Shown piece by piece: positions 8,961 through 17,731 of a stretch of DNA of 64,000 nucleotides (position 1 is the stretch's first letter; the number at the start of each line of letters is the position of its first letter). The stretch is from Mycobacterium mantenii (GTDB taxonomy: Bacteria > Actinomycetota > Actinomycetes > Mycobacteriales > Mycobacteriaceae). The notes under the pieces are model-generated. The model worked only from the letters and a program-made list of their open reading frames with translations. It had not been told where the DNA came from and did no database searches. The DNA lies in the NCBI RefSeq assembly GCF_010731775.1, contig NZ_AP022590.1, positions 5,456,001 through 5,520,000 on the forward strand, given 5' to 3'. A program made the position numbers and the translations under genes.

Positions 8961-10309
8961 TCGCCCGGGTGGTCGCTCGCCGGGTGTTCGCCCTCGGCTG
9001 TTGCGTGGTGTTGACGTCGACGGGATGCGCGTTCCACGGCCTGAATTCACTACCGCTGCCCGGTGCGGTCGGACGCGGGCCGGGGGCCAAAATCTACCAT
9101 GTCGAACTCCCGAATGTCGGCACGATGGAGTCGAATTCGCCGGTGATGATCGACGATGTCGTCGTCGGCAGTGTGGGTGCGATGCGGGTGCAAGGCTGGC
9201 ACGCCGACGTCGAGATCTCGGTCAAGCGCGATGTGGTCGTTCCGGCCAACGTGGTAGCCACCGTCGGTCAGACCAGCCTGCTGGGCTCGATGCATGTGGA
9301 GCTCAATACGCCGCTGGGCCAGGAGGGAAGCGGACGGCTGCAGCCGGGCGCCACCATCCCGCTCAGCCGGTCATCGGCCTACCCGTCGACCGAGCAGACA
9401 CTGTCGTCGCTGGGCGCGGTCGTCAACGGCGGTGGACTGGGACAGATCGGGGAGGTCATCCACAATTTCTCGGCCGCCCTGTCCGGGCACGAGGGCGCCG
9501 TGCGCGATCTGATCACCCGTCTGGACACGTTCGTCGGAACACTGGACGACCAGCGGGACGACATCGTCGCCTCCATCCAGGCGCTGAATCGTCTGTCGGC
9601 CACTTTCGCCGACCAACGCGACGTCCTCACCGATGCGCTGCACAAGATACCGCCGGCGCTCGAGGTGTTGATCAAGGAGCGGCCTCGTCTGACGGCAGCC
9701 CTGGACCACCTTCGCGTGTTCAGCAACACCGCCACCCGGCTGGTCAACGACTCCCAGGCCGACCTGGTCAAGAACCTCAAAAACCTGGAGCCGACCATCA
9801 AGGCGCTCGCCGACGTCGGACCGGACTTCGGCGCGGCGGTCGCGGCGTCGTTCGTGTTCCCGTTCACCCAGAACTTCGTCGACCGAGCGGTCCGAGGCGA
9901 CTTCTTCAACCTGCATTTCGATTTCGACCTAACGATTCCCCGGCTCAAGAAGGGCTTGTTCCTGGGAACCCACTGGGGGCAGGCGGGTATGCCCGTGCCA
10001 CCGGTGCCCGGGGACCCCTATCGCTTGAATTACACACTCGATCCTCTGCACAACCCGCTGAGGCCGCCGTGGATCGATCCCAACGCGTTGCCGCTGCCCC
10101 CACCACCGCCGGGTGCGGTACCGGCACCGGGACCGGGGAACTATGGACCGCTGCCCGGACCGCCGCCGGCTGCGGCTCCGCTGCCCGGGCCACCGCCTGG
10201 TGCGGCTCCGCTGCCCGGCCCCCCGCCGGCTGCGGCTCCGCTGCCCGACGCGGGTCTTGGTCAAATGCCCGCGCCCGCGGAGGCGCCTGGAACGGGAGCC
10301 GGTGGATAG
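8957..10309 (+). CDS. mceE: Mce family lipoprotein MceE (LprK/LprN type)
   Basis: A 450-residue Mce subunit that is a lipoprotein: the N-terminus (MIARVVARRVFALGCCVVL) ends in the lipobox LTSTGC, so Cys24 should be lipid-modified. The Mce domain shows NSPVMIDDVVVGSV. The C-terminal 75 residues are rich in Pro, Ala and Gly and include a 10-residue unit (PLPGPPPxAA) repeated three times. MceE is the lipoprotein subunit in most mycobacterial mce operons. Its stop codon is directly followed by the ATG of mceF. Confidence 0.93.
   Translation: MIARVVARRVFALGCCVVLTSTGCAFHGLNSLPLPGAVGRGPGAKIYHVELPNVGTMESNSPVMIDDVVVGSVGAMRVQGWHADVEISVKRDVVVPANVVATVGQTSLLGSMHVELNTPLGQEGSGRLQPGATIPLSRSSAYPSTEQTLSSLGAVVNGGGLGQIGEVIHNFSAALSGHEGAVRDLITRLDTFVGTLDDQRDDIVASIQALNRLSATFADQRDVLTDALHKIPPALEVLIKERPRLTAALDHLRVFSNTATRLVNDSQADLVKNLKNLEPTIKALADVGPDFGAAVAASFVFPFTQNFVDRAVRGDFFNLHFDFDLTIPRLKKGLFLGTHWGQAGMPVPPVPGDPYRLNYTLDPLHNPLRPPWIDPNALPLPPPPPGAVPAPGPGNYGPLPGPPPAAAPLPGPPPGAAPLPGPPPAAAPLPDAGLGQMPAPAEAPGTGAGG
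10151..10240 (+). repeat. 30-bp tandem repeat, three units, in mceE
   Basis: Three consecutive 30-bp units (10151-10180, 10181-10210, 10211-10240) begin with CTGCCCGG and end with GCGGCTCCG. They encode LPGPPPxAAP in frame. A fourth partial unit follows. Units differ at a few bases. Since the unit is a multiple of three, copy-number change would keep the frame, so this could vary between strains. Confidence 0.8.
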
Positions 10310-12109
10310 ATGCTGACGCGCTTCGTTCGTATTCAGCTGGCGATCTTCACGATCGCCGGAACCATCGGCGTGATCTCAATGATCCTGTTCTACATCCAAG
10401 CGCCGACGCTGTTGGGCATCGGCCGGATGACGGTGACCCTGGAGCTGCCGGCCACCGGCGGCCTGTATCGATTTTCCAACGTGACCTATCGTGGGGTTCA
10501 GCTCGGCAAGGTCACCGCCGTGGGTTTGACGCCGACCGGCGCGAAAGCCACGCTCTCGTTGAGCACTTCACCTAAAGTCCCCGCGGACCTGACAGCCGCG
10601 GTACTCAGTGTCTCCGCGGTGGGTGAACAGTACGTAGACCTGCAGCCCAAAACCGATTCGCCACCCTACCTGCACGACGGCTCGGTAATCGCCGTGCGCG
10701 ACACGACAATTCCGCAGCCGGTCGCCCCGATGCTCGAGCAGGTCAATGCCTTGGTCCAAAGCATCCCGAAGACCAAACTCGGCCAATTGCTGGATGAGTC
10801 CTTCCAGGGCTTCAACGGCACCGGTTACGACCTGGGGTCACTGATCGACTCCTCGAAGACGTTGTCCCGCGACGCCAACGGCGTCGTCGATCGCACCAAA
10901 GCCCTCACCGAAGACACCGGGCCGCTGCTGGACACCCAGGCGCGCACCACCGATTCGATCAGGACGTGGGCGCGCAGCTTCGCGGGCATCTCGGATACGT
11001 TGGTGAACAACGATTCTCACTTCCGCACGATCCTGCAGACCGGTCCCGATACGGCGAACGAAGCATCCCGGCTTCTCGAACAAATCAAACCGACGCTGCC
11101 GGTGTTGCTTGCCAACCTGACCACCATCGGGCAGATCGGCATCACCTACCACCCCTCGATCGAGCAGCTACTGGTGTTGCTGCCGTCGGGGGTCGCGATC
11201 GAACAGGCCGCGCAGGGTGAAAACCATCCCGACGGAAGGGCTTACGGCGACTTCGCAGCCACGGTCGACGATCCGCCTATCTGCACGGTCGGCTTCATGC
11301 CACCCAATACCTGGCGATCCCCGGACGACCTCACCGACATCGACACACCGGACGGGTTGTATTGCAAACTCCCGCAGGACTCACCGATCGCGGTTCGCGG
11401 TGCCCGCAACTATCCCTGCATGGGTCACCCGGGTAAGCGCGCGCCGACTGTCGAAATCTGCAACAGCGACAAGCCGTACATGCCGCTGGCGATGCGCCAG
11501 CACACCCTCGGTCCCTATCCGCTGGATCCCAATCTGTTAGCCCAGGGTGTCCCGCCCGATGACCGGATCACCACCAATGACAGGATTTTCGGCCCGGTCG
11601 AGGGCACGCCGCTGCCGCCGGGGGCGGTTCCGCGCGGCACCCCGGCGGGGCCGCGGGGAGAAAATCCGCCGCCGGGCACGGTGGGAGCCGCCGTTCCGCC
11701 ATCGCCGTCGTCGGGCCCGTCGCTACCCATGTCCAGAATGTCGGCGGACCTGCCGCCCATCGCGCCGCTCGACGTCCCCGTGGCGGGGGAACTTCCGCGG
11801 CCCGCCGCGCCGCCGGCACCGGTTTTTTCTCCCGACCCCGCGCCGGGCGATTCCGCACCTGCCATCCCCGCACCGGCCAACCCCGCACCGGCCAATCCCG
11901 CACCGGCCGACACGGCCGGCGGTGGAGGACCCCAGGCCGCTCCAAGCTCGTTCGGGGCCAACGCATCTAAGCCCGCGCCCTCGGTCGTGGTGGCAAAGTA
12001 CGATTCGCGCACCGGTCGCTATGTCGGTCCGGACGGAAAGCTGTACCAGCAGTCGGACCTCGTTGCTCCGAAAGCGCCCAAGACGTGGAAGGACATGCTT
12101 CCCACCTGA
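10310..12109 (+). CDS. mceF: Mce family protein MceF
   Basis: A 599-residue final Mce subunit. The N-terminal anchor (IQLAIFTIAGTIGVISMILFYI) precedes the Mce domain (FSNVTYRGVQLGKVTAVGL) and a helical domain. Four or more Cys in the middle (ICTVGF, YCKL, YPCMG, EICNS) suggest disulfides outside the cytoplasm. The last 170 residues form a Pro/Ala-rich tail containing an APANP repeat, and then a conserved-looking end, YDSRTGRYVGPDGKLYQQSDL. The start ATG abuts the stop of mceE. Confidence 0.92.
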   Translation: MLTRFVRIQLAIFTIAGTIGVISMILFYIQAPTLLGIGRMTVTLELPATGGLYRFSNVTYRGVQLGKVTAVGLTPTGAKATLSLSTSPKVPADLTAAVLSVSAVGEQYVDLQPKTDSPPYLHDGSVIAVRDTTIPQPVAPMLEQVNALVQSIPKTKLGQLLDESFQGFNGTGYDLGSLIDSSKTLSRDANGVVDRTKALTEDTGPLLDTQARTTDSIRTWARSFAGISDTLVNNDSHFRTILQTGPDTANEASRLLEQIKPTLPVLLANLTTIGQIGITYHPSIEQLLVLLPSGVAIEQAAQGENHPDGRAYGDFAATVDDPPICTVGFMPPNTWRSPDDLTDIDTPDGLYCKLPQDSPIAVRGARNYPCMGHPGKRAPTVEICNSDKPYMPLAMRQHTLGPYPLDPNLLAQGVPPDDRITTNDRIFGPVEGTPLPPGAVPRGTPAGPRGENPPPGTVGAAVPPSPSSGPSLPMSRMSADLPPIAPLDVPVAGELPRPAAPPAPVFSPDPAPGDSAPAIPAPANPAPANPAPADTAGGGGPQAAPSSFGANASKPAPSVVVAKYDSRTGRYVGPDGKLYQQSDLVAPKAPKTWKDMLPT

Positions 12110-12135
12110 ATTCACCCTGCGGCGAAGCAACCCGA

Positions 12136-12165
12136 GGGGCGGGGGAATGAAGCTACGACCGCCCC
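12136..12165. terminator. Possible bidirectional terminator between mceF and convergent gene
   Basis: In the 57-base gap between two convergent genes, GGGGCGG (12136-12142) pairs with CCGCCCC (12159-12165) around a 16-base loop. There is no T-run, as is common in mycobacteria. The placement supports a terminator, but the stem is short and the loop long. Confidence 0.35.
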
Positions 12166-12166
12166 G

Positions 12167-12688
12167 TCAGGAGAGCTGGTCGAGGCGTAACGGCATCGCG
12201 ATATCAAGCCAATTGTTTTGCCCGCAGGCACCGCTTGGGCCGACCGTCTTGTCCTTGCCCGAGAGGACTCGCGACCCGATTTGGAATCCACCATTGTCGT
12301 TCACCGGGTAGAAAAAGAAGGTCTGTACCCCGGGGAACGCGGTACCGTCCTCGCACCGCTCCCAGTCCGGCACTTCGCGCCTCACCTTCCACATCTCCCC
12401 ATCTTTCATATAGAGGGGAGCGCTCCAGCCCTGGTCGCTCGTCACCGTGCCGTGGCATTCCATGGTTGACTCGCACGTCGAACTGATCGTCCACGTTTGG
12501 TAGACCGTCGGTTCGCCGAAGTACTGGTCATTTCTCTGGGCCCAATCCCCAATGGATGTGGCGCGGAAAGTCCCGTTGATCGCCACGTCTTCCTTGGTTA
12601 TCGCCCGGGCCGTTGATGCAGTGCTCAAACCGCCGAATGCAATGGCAGCCACCAGCGTTGCGGTGGTGAGTGTCTTGACTGAACGCAT
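12167..12688 (-). CDS. Secreted protein of unknown function, 173 residues
   Basis: The N-terminus MRSVKTLTTATLVAAIAFGG followed by STASTARA is a clear signal peptide, with cleavage likely after ARA. The mature protein of about 145 residues has four Cys (TCESTMEC, RCED, GACG) and many aromatic residues (VYQTWTIS, FFFYPVN). It resembles small exported mycobacterial proteins with no assigned role. It is convergent with mceF. A part in the mce system is possible from position only. Confidence 0.75.
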   Translation of the reverse strand: MRSVKTLTTATLVAAIAFGGLSTASTARAITKEDVAINGTFRATSIGDWAQRNDQYFGEPTVYQTWTISSTCESTMECHGTVTSDQGWSAPLYMKDGEMWKVRREVPDWERCEDGTAFPGVQTFFFYPVNDNGGFQIGSRVLSGKDKTVGPSGACGQNNWLDIAMPLRLDQLS

Positions 12689-12819
12689 CAGGTGCTCCTC
12701 GAACCGCGTAATCCGAGAGTGCCTACGGCACCTTTTCGCCGTCGGTTGCGGCGCTCTCGAGCGATGACGTTACACCGCTTCGGGCCGCCGGTTAATGGTT
12801 AGCACAAGATCTGCCGCGC

Positions 12820-13461
12820 TCATCCGGCCGGGTCGAATTTCGCGATCAGCCAGGAGCCGTTGACTTTTGACAGCGTGACCAGGACGCTGCTCTGGGTGTT
12901 CTCGGGATCCTTCTTTTGCGCGCTTTTCGTGGTCTGGTCGACGAAAACCAGCACGGCGGCCGAATCGGGATGCAATTCCGAGACTGCGGCCCGAATCACC
13001 TTGGCGGACGCCGTCAGTTGACCCTTCTGCGCCGTCGGCGCGACGACATCGTCGCTGAATTTGCTGTAATAGGCCAGCAGGTCGCCGGTGAGATGTGATT
13101 TCGCGTTGCTGAAATCGCGGTTCAAATGGTCGTAGGAATACGACAACACCGCCACGGCTCCATCTGACGCCGCCTGGATCGCCCGGTGCGCCGCCGCGTC
13201 GCCGACCTGCTGATCCGGCCGGTACAGGATGACGTACACGCCGGCAGCGACTCCCACTGCGGCAATAACCAGCGTTGTCGCGAGGATCGAACGCCACCTA
13301 GCCGAATACCGGCGGGCCCCGCGCCGAATCGCTGCCAGCCGGCGCAAGCGTGCCGGTCCCGCGCCGGCGGGCGCCAGACCGTCGTCGTCGGCGGGTGAAG
13401 GGTGGGCGCCGTCAATCGCCTTTTCGGTGCCGTCCGGCGACGAGTCGGGTTCGAGAGTCAT
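12820..13461 (-). CDS. Mce-associated membrane protein (Mas type)
   Basis: A 213-residue protein with a charged N-terminus of about 55 residues, one membrane segment (SILATTLVIAAVGVAAGVYVILY) and an extracellular domain that ends in VNGSWLIAKFDPAG. This layout and the ending match the Mce-associated (Mas) proteins that follow mce operons, such as Rv0177/Rv0178 behind mce1; Mas proteins are thought to stabilise the transporter. The start ATG overlaps the stop of the upstream Mas gene by 4 bases. Unlike mce1, it lies on the strand opposite to the mce genes. Confidence 0.82.
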   Translation of the reverse strand: MTLEPDSSPDGTEKAIDGAHPSPADDDGLAPAGAGPARLRRLAAIRRGARRYSARWRSILATTLVIAAVGVAAGVYVILYRPDQQVGDAAAHRAIQAASDGAVAVLSYSYDHLNRDFSNAKSHLTGDLLAYYSKFSDDVVAPTAQKGQLTASAKVIRAAVSELHPDSAAVLVFVDQTTKSAQKKDPENTQSSVLVTLSKVNGSWLIAKFDPAG

Positions 13462-14273
13462 CGCAGGAAGTCAACTTTCGACATCTTGAGCTTGCCGTCG
13501 TCGCGGTCCAGATTGACGCTCAGCCGAAACAAGGCCGGTGGCGGTTTGGCGTTATCCGGCCCAATTGGATCGGTTTTCGCCGCCACAAGCACGACTCCCG
13601 AATTGTCACTGAACGACTCGACGGCGACGGCTTCGATGGTGACCTTGGTGCCGACCTTGGTCTCCTCGGCCTTCTGGACCATCAGGGTCGACAGCACGGA
13701 TAGCTGGTCTTTCTGGTCGCCCGTGGAGGCATCGATGGTGCGCTGGACACTCTCCTTGGCATGATCGGGGTCAATCGACATGAAAGCCGTGATCCCTTGC
13801 CGGGCGGCCGCACTGAACTCCGCGGCGAGTTGGCGATTATGCACCGCGGTGTGGTGCTGCCACAGCATGTAGCCGCTCGCGGCGAGAGAAGTGGAGAAGA
13901 GCACGATGCCGATGCCGGCGGCTACCGTCTTCCGCCTTGGGCGCCGGAGCCACCGTGGCCGCCTGGGACGCCGCGGCAACCGTAGCCGTCTCCGGGTCGA
14001 CGCCGCGGGTCGCTGCTCGACATCGTGGGCGTCCTCCGCGTCCCCGGTTTCGGCTGCCCCGCGCAGGCTTTCCAGGCGTGCCCGAGCCGCCTCGGCGCGC
14101 GCTTCGGCCTTGGCAACTTCGTCTTCCGGGTCCCCTTCTGACGCGGCCGCTACATCGCCGCTGCCGGCCCCTGGGCTTGACCGTGGTTCGTCGGGATTTC
14201 TCACATCCCTCGGGTCACCACGATCGTCGGCGTTGGGCCTCTCCGGATCGTGCACGGAGAAGCAGCTTATCAC
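13458..14273 (-). CDS. Mce-associated membrane protein (Mas type) with long charged N-terminus
   Basis: A 271-residue protein whose first 115 residues are cytoplasmic-looking and highly charged (an acidic/Ala part with EVAKAEARAEAARARLESL, probably helical, then an Arg-rich stretch RRLRLPRRPRRPRWLRRPRRK). A membrane segment follows (VAAGIGIVLFSTSLAASGYML), then an exported domain of about 125 residues. The C-terminal domain resembles its downstream neighbour. Start is uncertain: GTG 14273 and GTG 14255 are both possible. It forms a two-gene operon with 12820-13461. Confidence 0.78.
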   Translation of the reverse strand: MISCFSVHDPERPNADDRGDPRDVRNPDEPRSSPGAGSGDVAAASEGDPEDEVAKAEARAEAARARLESLRGAAETGDAEDAHDVEQRPAASTRRRLRLPRRPRRPRWLRRPRRKTVAAGIGIVLFSTSLAASGYMLWQHHTAVHNRQLAAEFSAAARQGITAFMSIDPDHAKESVQRTIDASTGDQKDQLSVLSTLMVQKAEETKVGTKVTIEAVAVESFSDNSGVVLVAAKTDPIGPDNAKPPPALFRLSVNLDRDDGKLKMSKVDFLR

Positions 14274-14455
14274 TCCGGCCTGGGCTCAACGCCGTCACCG
14301 GATGGCCGCCTTTGTGCCCCTTACATGCGGAAATACTCGCTCGCCGGGGATGCGGTGGAGTGGTTTTCGGGATGGCCCGGCTCCTACCGCCGGTCGGTCC
14401 AGGTGATGTTCTCCAACCAGGAGAATTTTCCTTTCAGGTGTGGCAGAGTAATCGG

Positions 14456-14857
14456 GTGCGATCAATCGTGGCTCTGGTTGCCGCGTTGCTCGGCGCTGGT
14501 GCGGTGGCGGCGCCGCCAGCCACGGCCGGGCCGACCGTCTGCGACTACCCCACCTGCACCCCGGGCATCATGCCCCATCAGGTCTTAGGTGCACCGTGTG
14601 ACAACACCACCTACTACGCCTTCGGTGTCGCCGACGGATACGTTTCCTTCGCCTCTGAGCCCGGACGGCTGATGTTCTGCGGCTCGCCGAGGCGATACCA
14701 GCCCCGATGGTTCCGCTCACCTCCGATGGCGGGGGTCAAGGACGAAAACGCCGACTGCCAGAACTATCTGAACTACGTCGCGCAGGCGCCTGACGGTCTG
14801 TTCCTGATCTGTATCGCTCACGACGGCATATCGAGCTGGGTCCGCGCCGACACGTAG
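14456..14857 (+). CDS. Small secreted Cys-rich protein
   Basis: With a GTG start at 14456 the protein has 133 residues and a signal peptide (VRSIVALVAALLGAGAVAAPPATA), so the mature form begins near GPTVCDYPTC. Six Cys remain in the mature part, suggesting disulfide bonds. I do not recognise a family beyond short exported mycobacterial proteins. An upstream GTG at 14438 would add six residues. It is convergent with the TetR gene, 8 bases away. Confidence 0.7.
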   Translation: MRSIVALVAALLGAGAVAAPPATAGPTVCDYPTCTPGIMPHQVLGAPCDNTTYYAFGVADGYVSFASEPGRLMFCGSPRRYQPRWFRSPPMAGVKDENADCQNYLNYVAQAPDGLFLICIAHDGISSWVRADT

Positions 14858-14865
14858 CAGTCACT

Positions 14866-15462
14866 TCAGGGCTTGCGGGGCAGGCCGAGCAGGCGGCGGC
14901 TCAAATCGGTAACCCGTTCGAGCAACGTGTCGTCATCGATGTCGGCAACCAGCGGATGCATGACCGCGGTGCTGAGCGCGCCGGAGAACATGGCGGCTTC
15001 GATCCGCCCGTCTAGACCAGCATCGCTCAGCAGGACCTGATACAAGCGGTCCATGAAAACCTGAAATGGCTTGTGCTCGGCCAGCAGCCGGACTACAACG
15101 GGATCGAATTGCAACGTGCGTACCAACCGGCGGTCACGCACGGCCATCTCAACCACGCCCACCAACAACGCATCTCGTGCTTGAGGCCCGTCGTCGTACG
15201 CTTCGGCCGCCTCGAGCGCCGGCTCGAGCCGGCCGAGTTCGCGCTCGGTCACGGCGATGACGATCTGCTCCTTGGTCCGAAATTGGTGGTAGACGGCAGC
15301 TTTCGTGATTCCGACGGCGTCGGCGATCATCTGCAGCGACGTACCGCTGACACCGTGTGTGGCGAACAGGTCCAACGCGGCATCGAGTACCCGGGTCCGC
15401 GCAGCGCTGTGCTCGATCAGCCAGAATTGCTCACCGGTGACCGGCTGCCGTGCTGTTCCCAC
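14866..15462 (-). CDS. TetR-family regulator, divergent from membrane operon
   Basis: A 198-residue TetR repressor. The DNA-binding helix-turn-helix is clear: ARTRVLDAALDLFATHG, then TSLQMIADAVGITKAAVYHQF. The C-terminal ligand domain is not diagnostic. It is transcribed away from the four-gene membrane operon starting at 15565, and the shared 102-base promoter region contains a perfect 22-bp palindrome, so it most likely represses itself and that operon. The ligand is unknown. Confidence 0.9.
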   Translation of the reverse strand: MGTARQPVTGEQFWLIEHSAARTRVLDAALDLFATHGVSGTSLQMIADAVGITKAAVYHQFRTKEQIVIAVTERELGRLEPALEAAEAYDDGPQARDALLVGVVEMAVRDRRLVRTLQFDPVVVRLLAEHKPFQVFMDRLYQVLLSDAGLDGRIEAAMFSGALSTAVMHPLVADIDDDTLLERVTDLSRRLLGLPRKP

Positions 15463-15492
15463 GCACCGAGACTAGACGACGCTCTTGACCGT

Positions 15493-15514
15493 AAGCTAGC
15501 CGATCGGCTAGCTT
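15493..15514. promoter_or_regulatory. Perfect 22-bp palindrome, probable TetR operator
   Basis: AAGCTAGCCGA is followed directly by its reverse complement, with no mismatch. Another half-site, CTAGCCGA, occurs at 15520-15527. The palindrome lies in the promoter region between the TetR gene (14866-15462) and the divergent membrane operon, which is the usual place for a TetR operator. Confidence 0.75.
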
Positions 15515-15564
15515 CGCTCACTAGCCGAGTTCTGGCAGCGATTTCGTGCGGGGAAGGAGTACCG

Positions 15565-16350
15565 ATGTCCGACATCGGTGGGAACGATGCAGACGGTCGC
15601 CAATCCGCGCGAACCGCGCCGCGGCGGACCGACGGCGAGCTGATCCTGCTTTGGACGTTGCCGGCGGCGCTGATCTTGTGGATCGCGTCCTTCTTCCTGT
15701 TCCCGGGATTCAACCCGCCGATGTCGCCCACCATGCCCGCGGAGCAGGTGGCCGCCTTCTACCGCGATCCGTCGCACATTCCTCAGATCCGTTCCAGCAT
15801 GATCCTGTTCAACTGGTTCGGGGTGTGCCTCGTGCCGATCCTGGCCCTGATCGTGCTGCAGATCCGCCGCATGGCGCACCGGACACCGATCTTCTCCTAC
15901 GCGATGCTGGGGTGCGCGGCCGGCGGCCCGACGCTGTTTCTCGTCGCCAACGTCTGCTGGCTGCTGGCCGCCTTTCGCCCGGAGCGAAGCCCCGAGCTGA
16001 CTCAACTGCTCAACGATCTCGGTTGGATGACCTTCACCATCCTGGTGCCGTTTCTGATCGGGCAAAGCGTAATCCTGGCCGTGGCAATCTATTTCGACGA
16101 TCAGCCGCGCCCGGTATTCAGCCGTTGGGTGGCCCATTTCAACCTCGTGGTGGCGGCCGCTCTGGTGCCCGCGGCTTTTGTCGGAGTCTCGTTGACCGGC
16201 CCGCTGGCGTGGGACGGCTTCCTGTCGTTCTGGGTGAAGAACGTTGCCATCGCGGTCTGGATCGTCGTGATGGGCGTCGTGCTGGGGCAGTCTATCTACC
16301 GGGAGCGGGCCGAAAACCCAAGGCGTGCAGACGAAGTGATCACCGCATGA
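15565..16350 (+). CDS. Integral membrane protein, first of a paralogous pair
   Basis: A 261-residue protein with about six or seven membrane helices (for example LLWTLPAALILWIASFFLF and VWIVVMGVVLGQSIY). The start ATG 15565 is backed by GGAAGGAG. It shares a pattern with the next gene: an N-terminal helix, then PPMSPTMPAEQVAAFYRD versus PPEPTWDLATQVRWFSER, then matching helices and a late WDGFLSFW versus WDGEIAWW. I do not recognise a named function. It overlaps the next gene by 4 bases. Confidence 0.82.
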   Translation: MSDIGGNDADGRQSARTAPRRTDGELILLWTLPAALILWIASFFLFPGFNPPMSPTMPAEQVAAFYRDPSHIPQIRSSMILFNWFGVCLVPILALIVLQIRRMAHRTPIFSYAMLGCAAGGPTLFLVANVCWLLAAFRPERSPELTQLLNDLGWMTFTILVPFLIGQSVILAVAIYFDDQPRPVFSRWVAHFNLVVAAALVPAAFVGVSLTGPLAWDGFLSFWVKNVAIAVWIVVMGVVLGQSIYRERAENPRRADEVITA

Positions 16351-17153
16351 GCGCGGTGATCACCCCACCGACCGCGCCCCCGTCTGGGCCGTTGTATCGC
16401 CGGATCGGGTGGCACCTATGGCACGGCCCCAAGCGCGAGCTTTGGCTGGCTTGGGCGGCACTGCTGTTCTTCTACAACCTGTTCTTCCCGATGTTCTTCA
16501 TCGTGGCGCAAGTCCAGCCCCCGCCGGAGCCCACCTGGGACCTCGCCACGCAGGTGCGCTGGTTCTCCGAACGCCACCTGGGGATCCCGGTTGGTTTCGG
16601 CATCATCTTCGCCATCAGCGGCTTGATCGCCACCAACAACGCCCTGATCGCGTATTCCATGCGGCGCATGTCCGTCAGCCGCGCGTTCGCCTACTCGTAT
16701 CTGCTCATCTACTCGCTCAGCGCGGTTCCCGGCATGCTGCTGCTCAACATCGCGCTGATCGTCGGCACGCTGCGGCCGGACCGCGACCCCCGACTGATCG
16801 GTTGGCTCTACGACTTCGCCTTCCTGTCCTTTGACGGGACCATGGGAGTGTTCCTGATCGGCTCGCTGATCTGGATGGTGGCGATCCTGCTCGACAAGAA
16901 TCGCGTGTTCCCCAAGTGGTTCGGCTATCTCAACCTGTGCAACGCGCTGACCGAGGTCGTCGTGGCGCCCTGTTGGATCTTCCGGCGCGGCGTGTTCGCG
17001 TGGGATGGCGAGATCGCCTGGTGGCTGGACATGGTGGTGTTCGGCATCTACCAAGTCACGTTCATCGTCATGCTGTTTCAGATGATCCGCCGCGAAGACT
17101 TCGGCACCGGCGAGCTGCCGGTCCCGCCGCGCAGGAAGGCGGTTGCGCAGTGA
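16347..17153 (+). CDS. Integral membrane protein, second of a paralogous pair
   Basis: A 268-residue polytopic membrane protein with about seven hydrophobic segments (LAWAALLFFYNLFFPMFFIV, IFAISGLIATNNALIAY, MVVFGIYQVTFIVMLF). It is a diverged copy of the preceding gene. Both overlap in ATGA/GTGA fashion with their neighbours, so the four genes 15565-18013 are translated together. Pairing with oxidase-like subunits suggests a membrane complex; the reaction is unknown. Confidence 0.82.
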   Translation: MSAVITPPTAPPSGPLYRRIGWHLWHGPKRELWLAWAALLFFYNLFFPMFFIVAQVQPPPEPTWDLATQVRWFSERHLGIPVGFGIIFAISGLIATNNALIAYSMRRMSVSRAFAYSYLLIYSLSAVPGMLLLNIALIVGTLRPDRDPRLIGWLYDFAFLSFDGTMGVFLIGSLIWMVAILLDKNRVFPKWFGYLNLCNALTEVVVAPCWIFRRGVFAWDGEIAWWLDMVVFGIYQVTFIVMLFQMIRREDFGTGELPVPPRRKAVAQ

Positions 17154-17728
17154 CCGACCTGGCCGACAAGCGCGGAGGCGTCAGGGCCGTGCCGGGCCAA
17201 CCCGACATGTGGGCCTTCGTGTTATTCGAGACCCTGCTCTTCACAGCGTATTTCGGCTTCTACTTGTTCTCGCGGGGCCGCAATCCCGAGCTCTTCCTGC
17301 AGTCGCAGGCGCACCTCGACCTGCGCGTCGGAGTCTTCAATACGTTGTTCCTATTGCTCAGCTCGTGGTCGGTGGCGCGGTGTGTTCAGTCGGCACGCGC
17401 CGGCGCCTATCGGGCGGCTCTCAGGGATGTCCTCATCACGGCAGCGCTCGCCGTTGTGTTCCTTTTCCTCAAGGTGTTTGAGTGGGCTCGGTTGGTTCAC
17501 ACGGGAAACGGCGTGGCCAGCAACGACTTCTTCATGTACTACTTTTTTCTCACCGGGATCCACTTCGTGCACCTGCTGATCGGCTTCGTCGTCCTGGGCG
17601 TCATCGTCTATCAACTTCGCAGTCCGATGCGGCGCTCCCAGGAACTCGTCGAAACCGGCGCAACGTATTGGCACACCGTCGATTTCCTTTGGGTGCTCAT
17701 CTTTGCGCTGCTCTACGTGGTGAGGTGA
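17150..17728 (+). CDS. Cytochrome c oxidase subunit III-like (NorE-type) protein
   Basis: A 192-residue five-helix protein of the heme-copper oxidase subunit III family. PDMWAFVLFETLLFTAYFGF and, near the end, FFLTGIHFVHLLIGFVVLG and ATYWHTVDFLWVLIFALLY are typical of the short five-helix forms, including NorE. The GTG start at 17150 overlaps the previous stop. Subunit III does not carry out the redox reaction. No subunit I or II is found in the window, so it is either an accessory protein for an oxidase or NO reductase encoded elsewhere, or part of a different complex. Confidence 0.88.
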   Translation: MTDLADKRGGVRAVPGQPDMWAFVLFETLLFTAYFGFYLFSRGRNPELFLQSQAHLDLRVGVFNTLFLLLSSWSVARCVQSARAGAYRAALRDVLITAALAVVFLFLKVFEWARLVHTGNGVASNDFFMYYFFLTGIHFVHLLIGFVVLGVIVYQLRSPMRRSQELVETGATYWHTVDFLWVLIFALLYVVR

Positions 17729-17731
17729 GCA

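Noticed and set aside
7398..9050. A long open frame of 550 codons on the minus strand
   Set aside because: It is antisense to mceC and mceD, which have clear Mce domains. The protein is Arg/His/Gly-rich with no motif, as expected for a shadow frame in GC-rich DNA.
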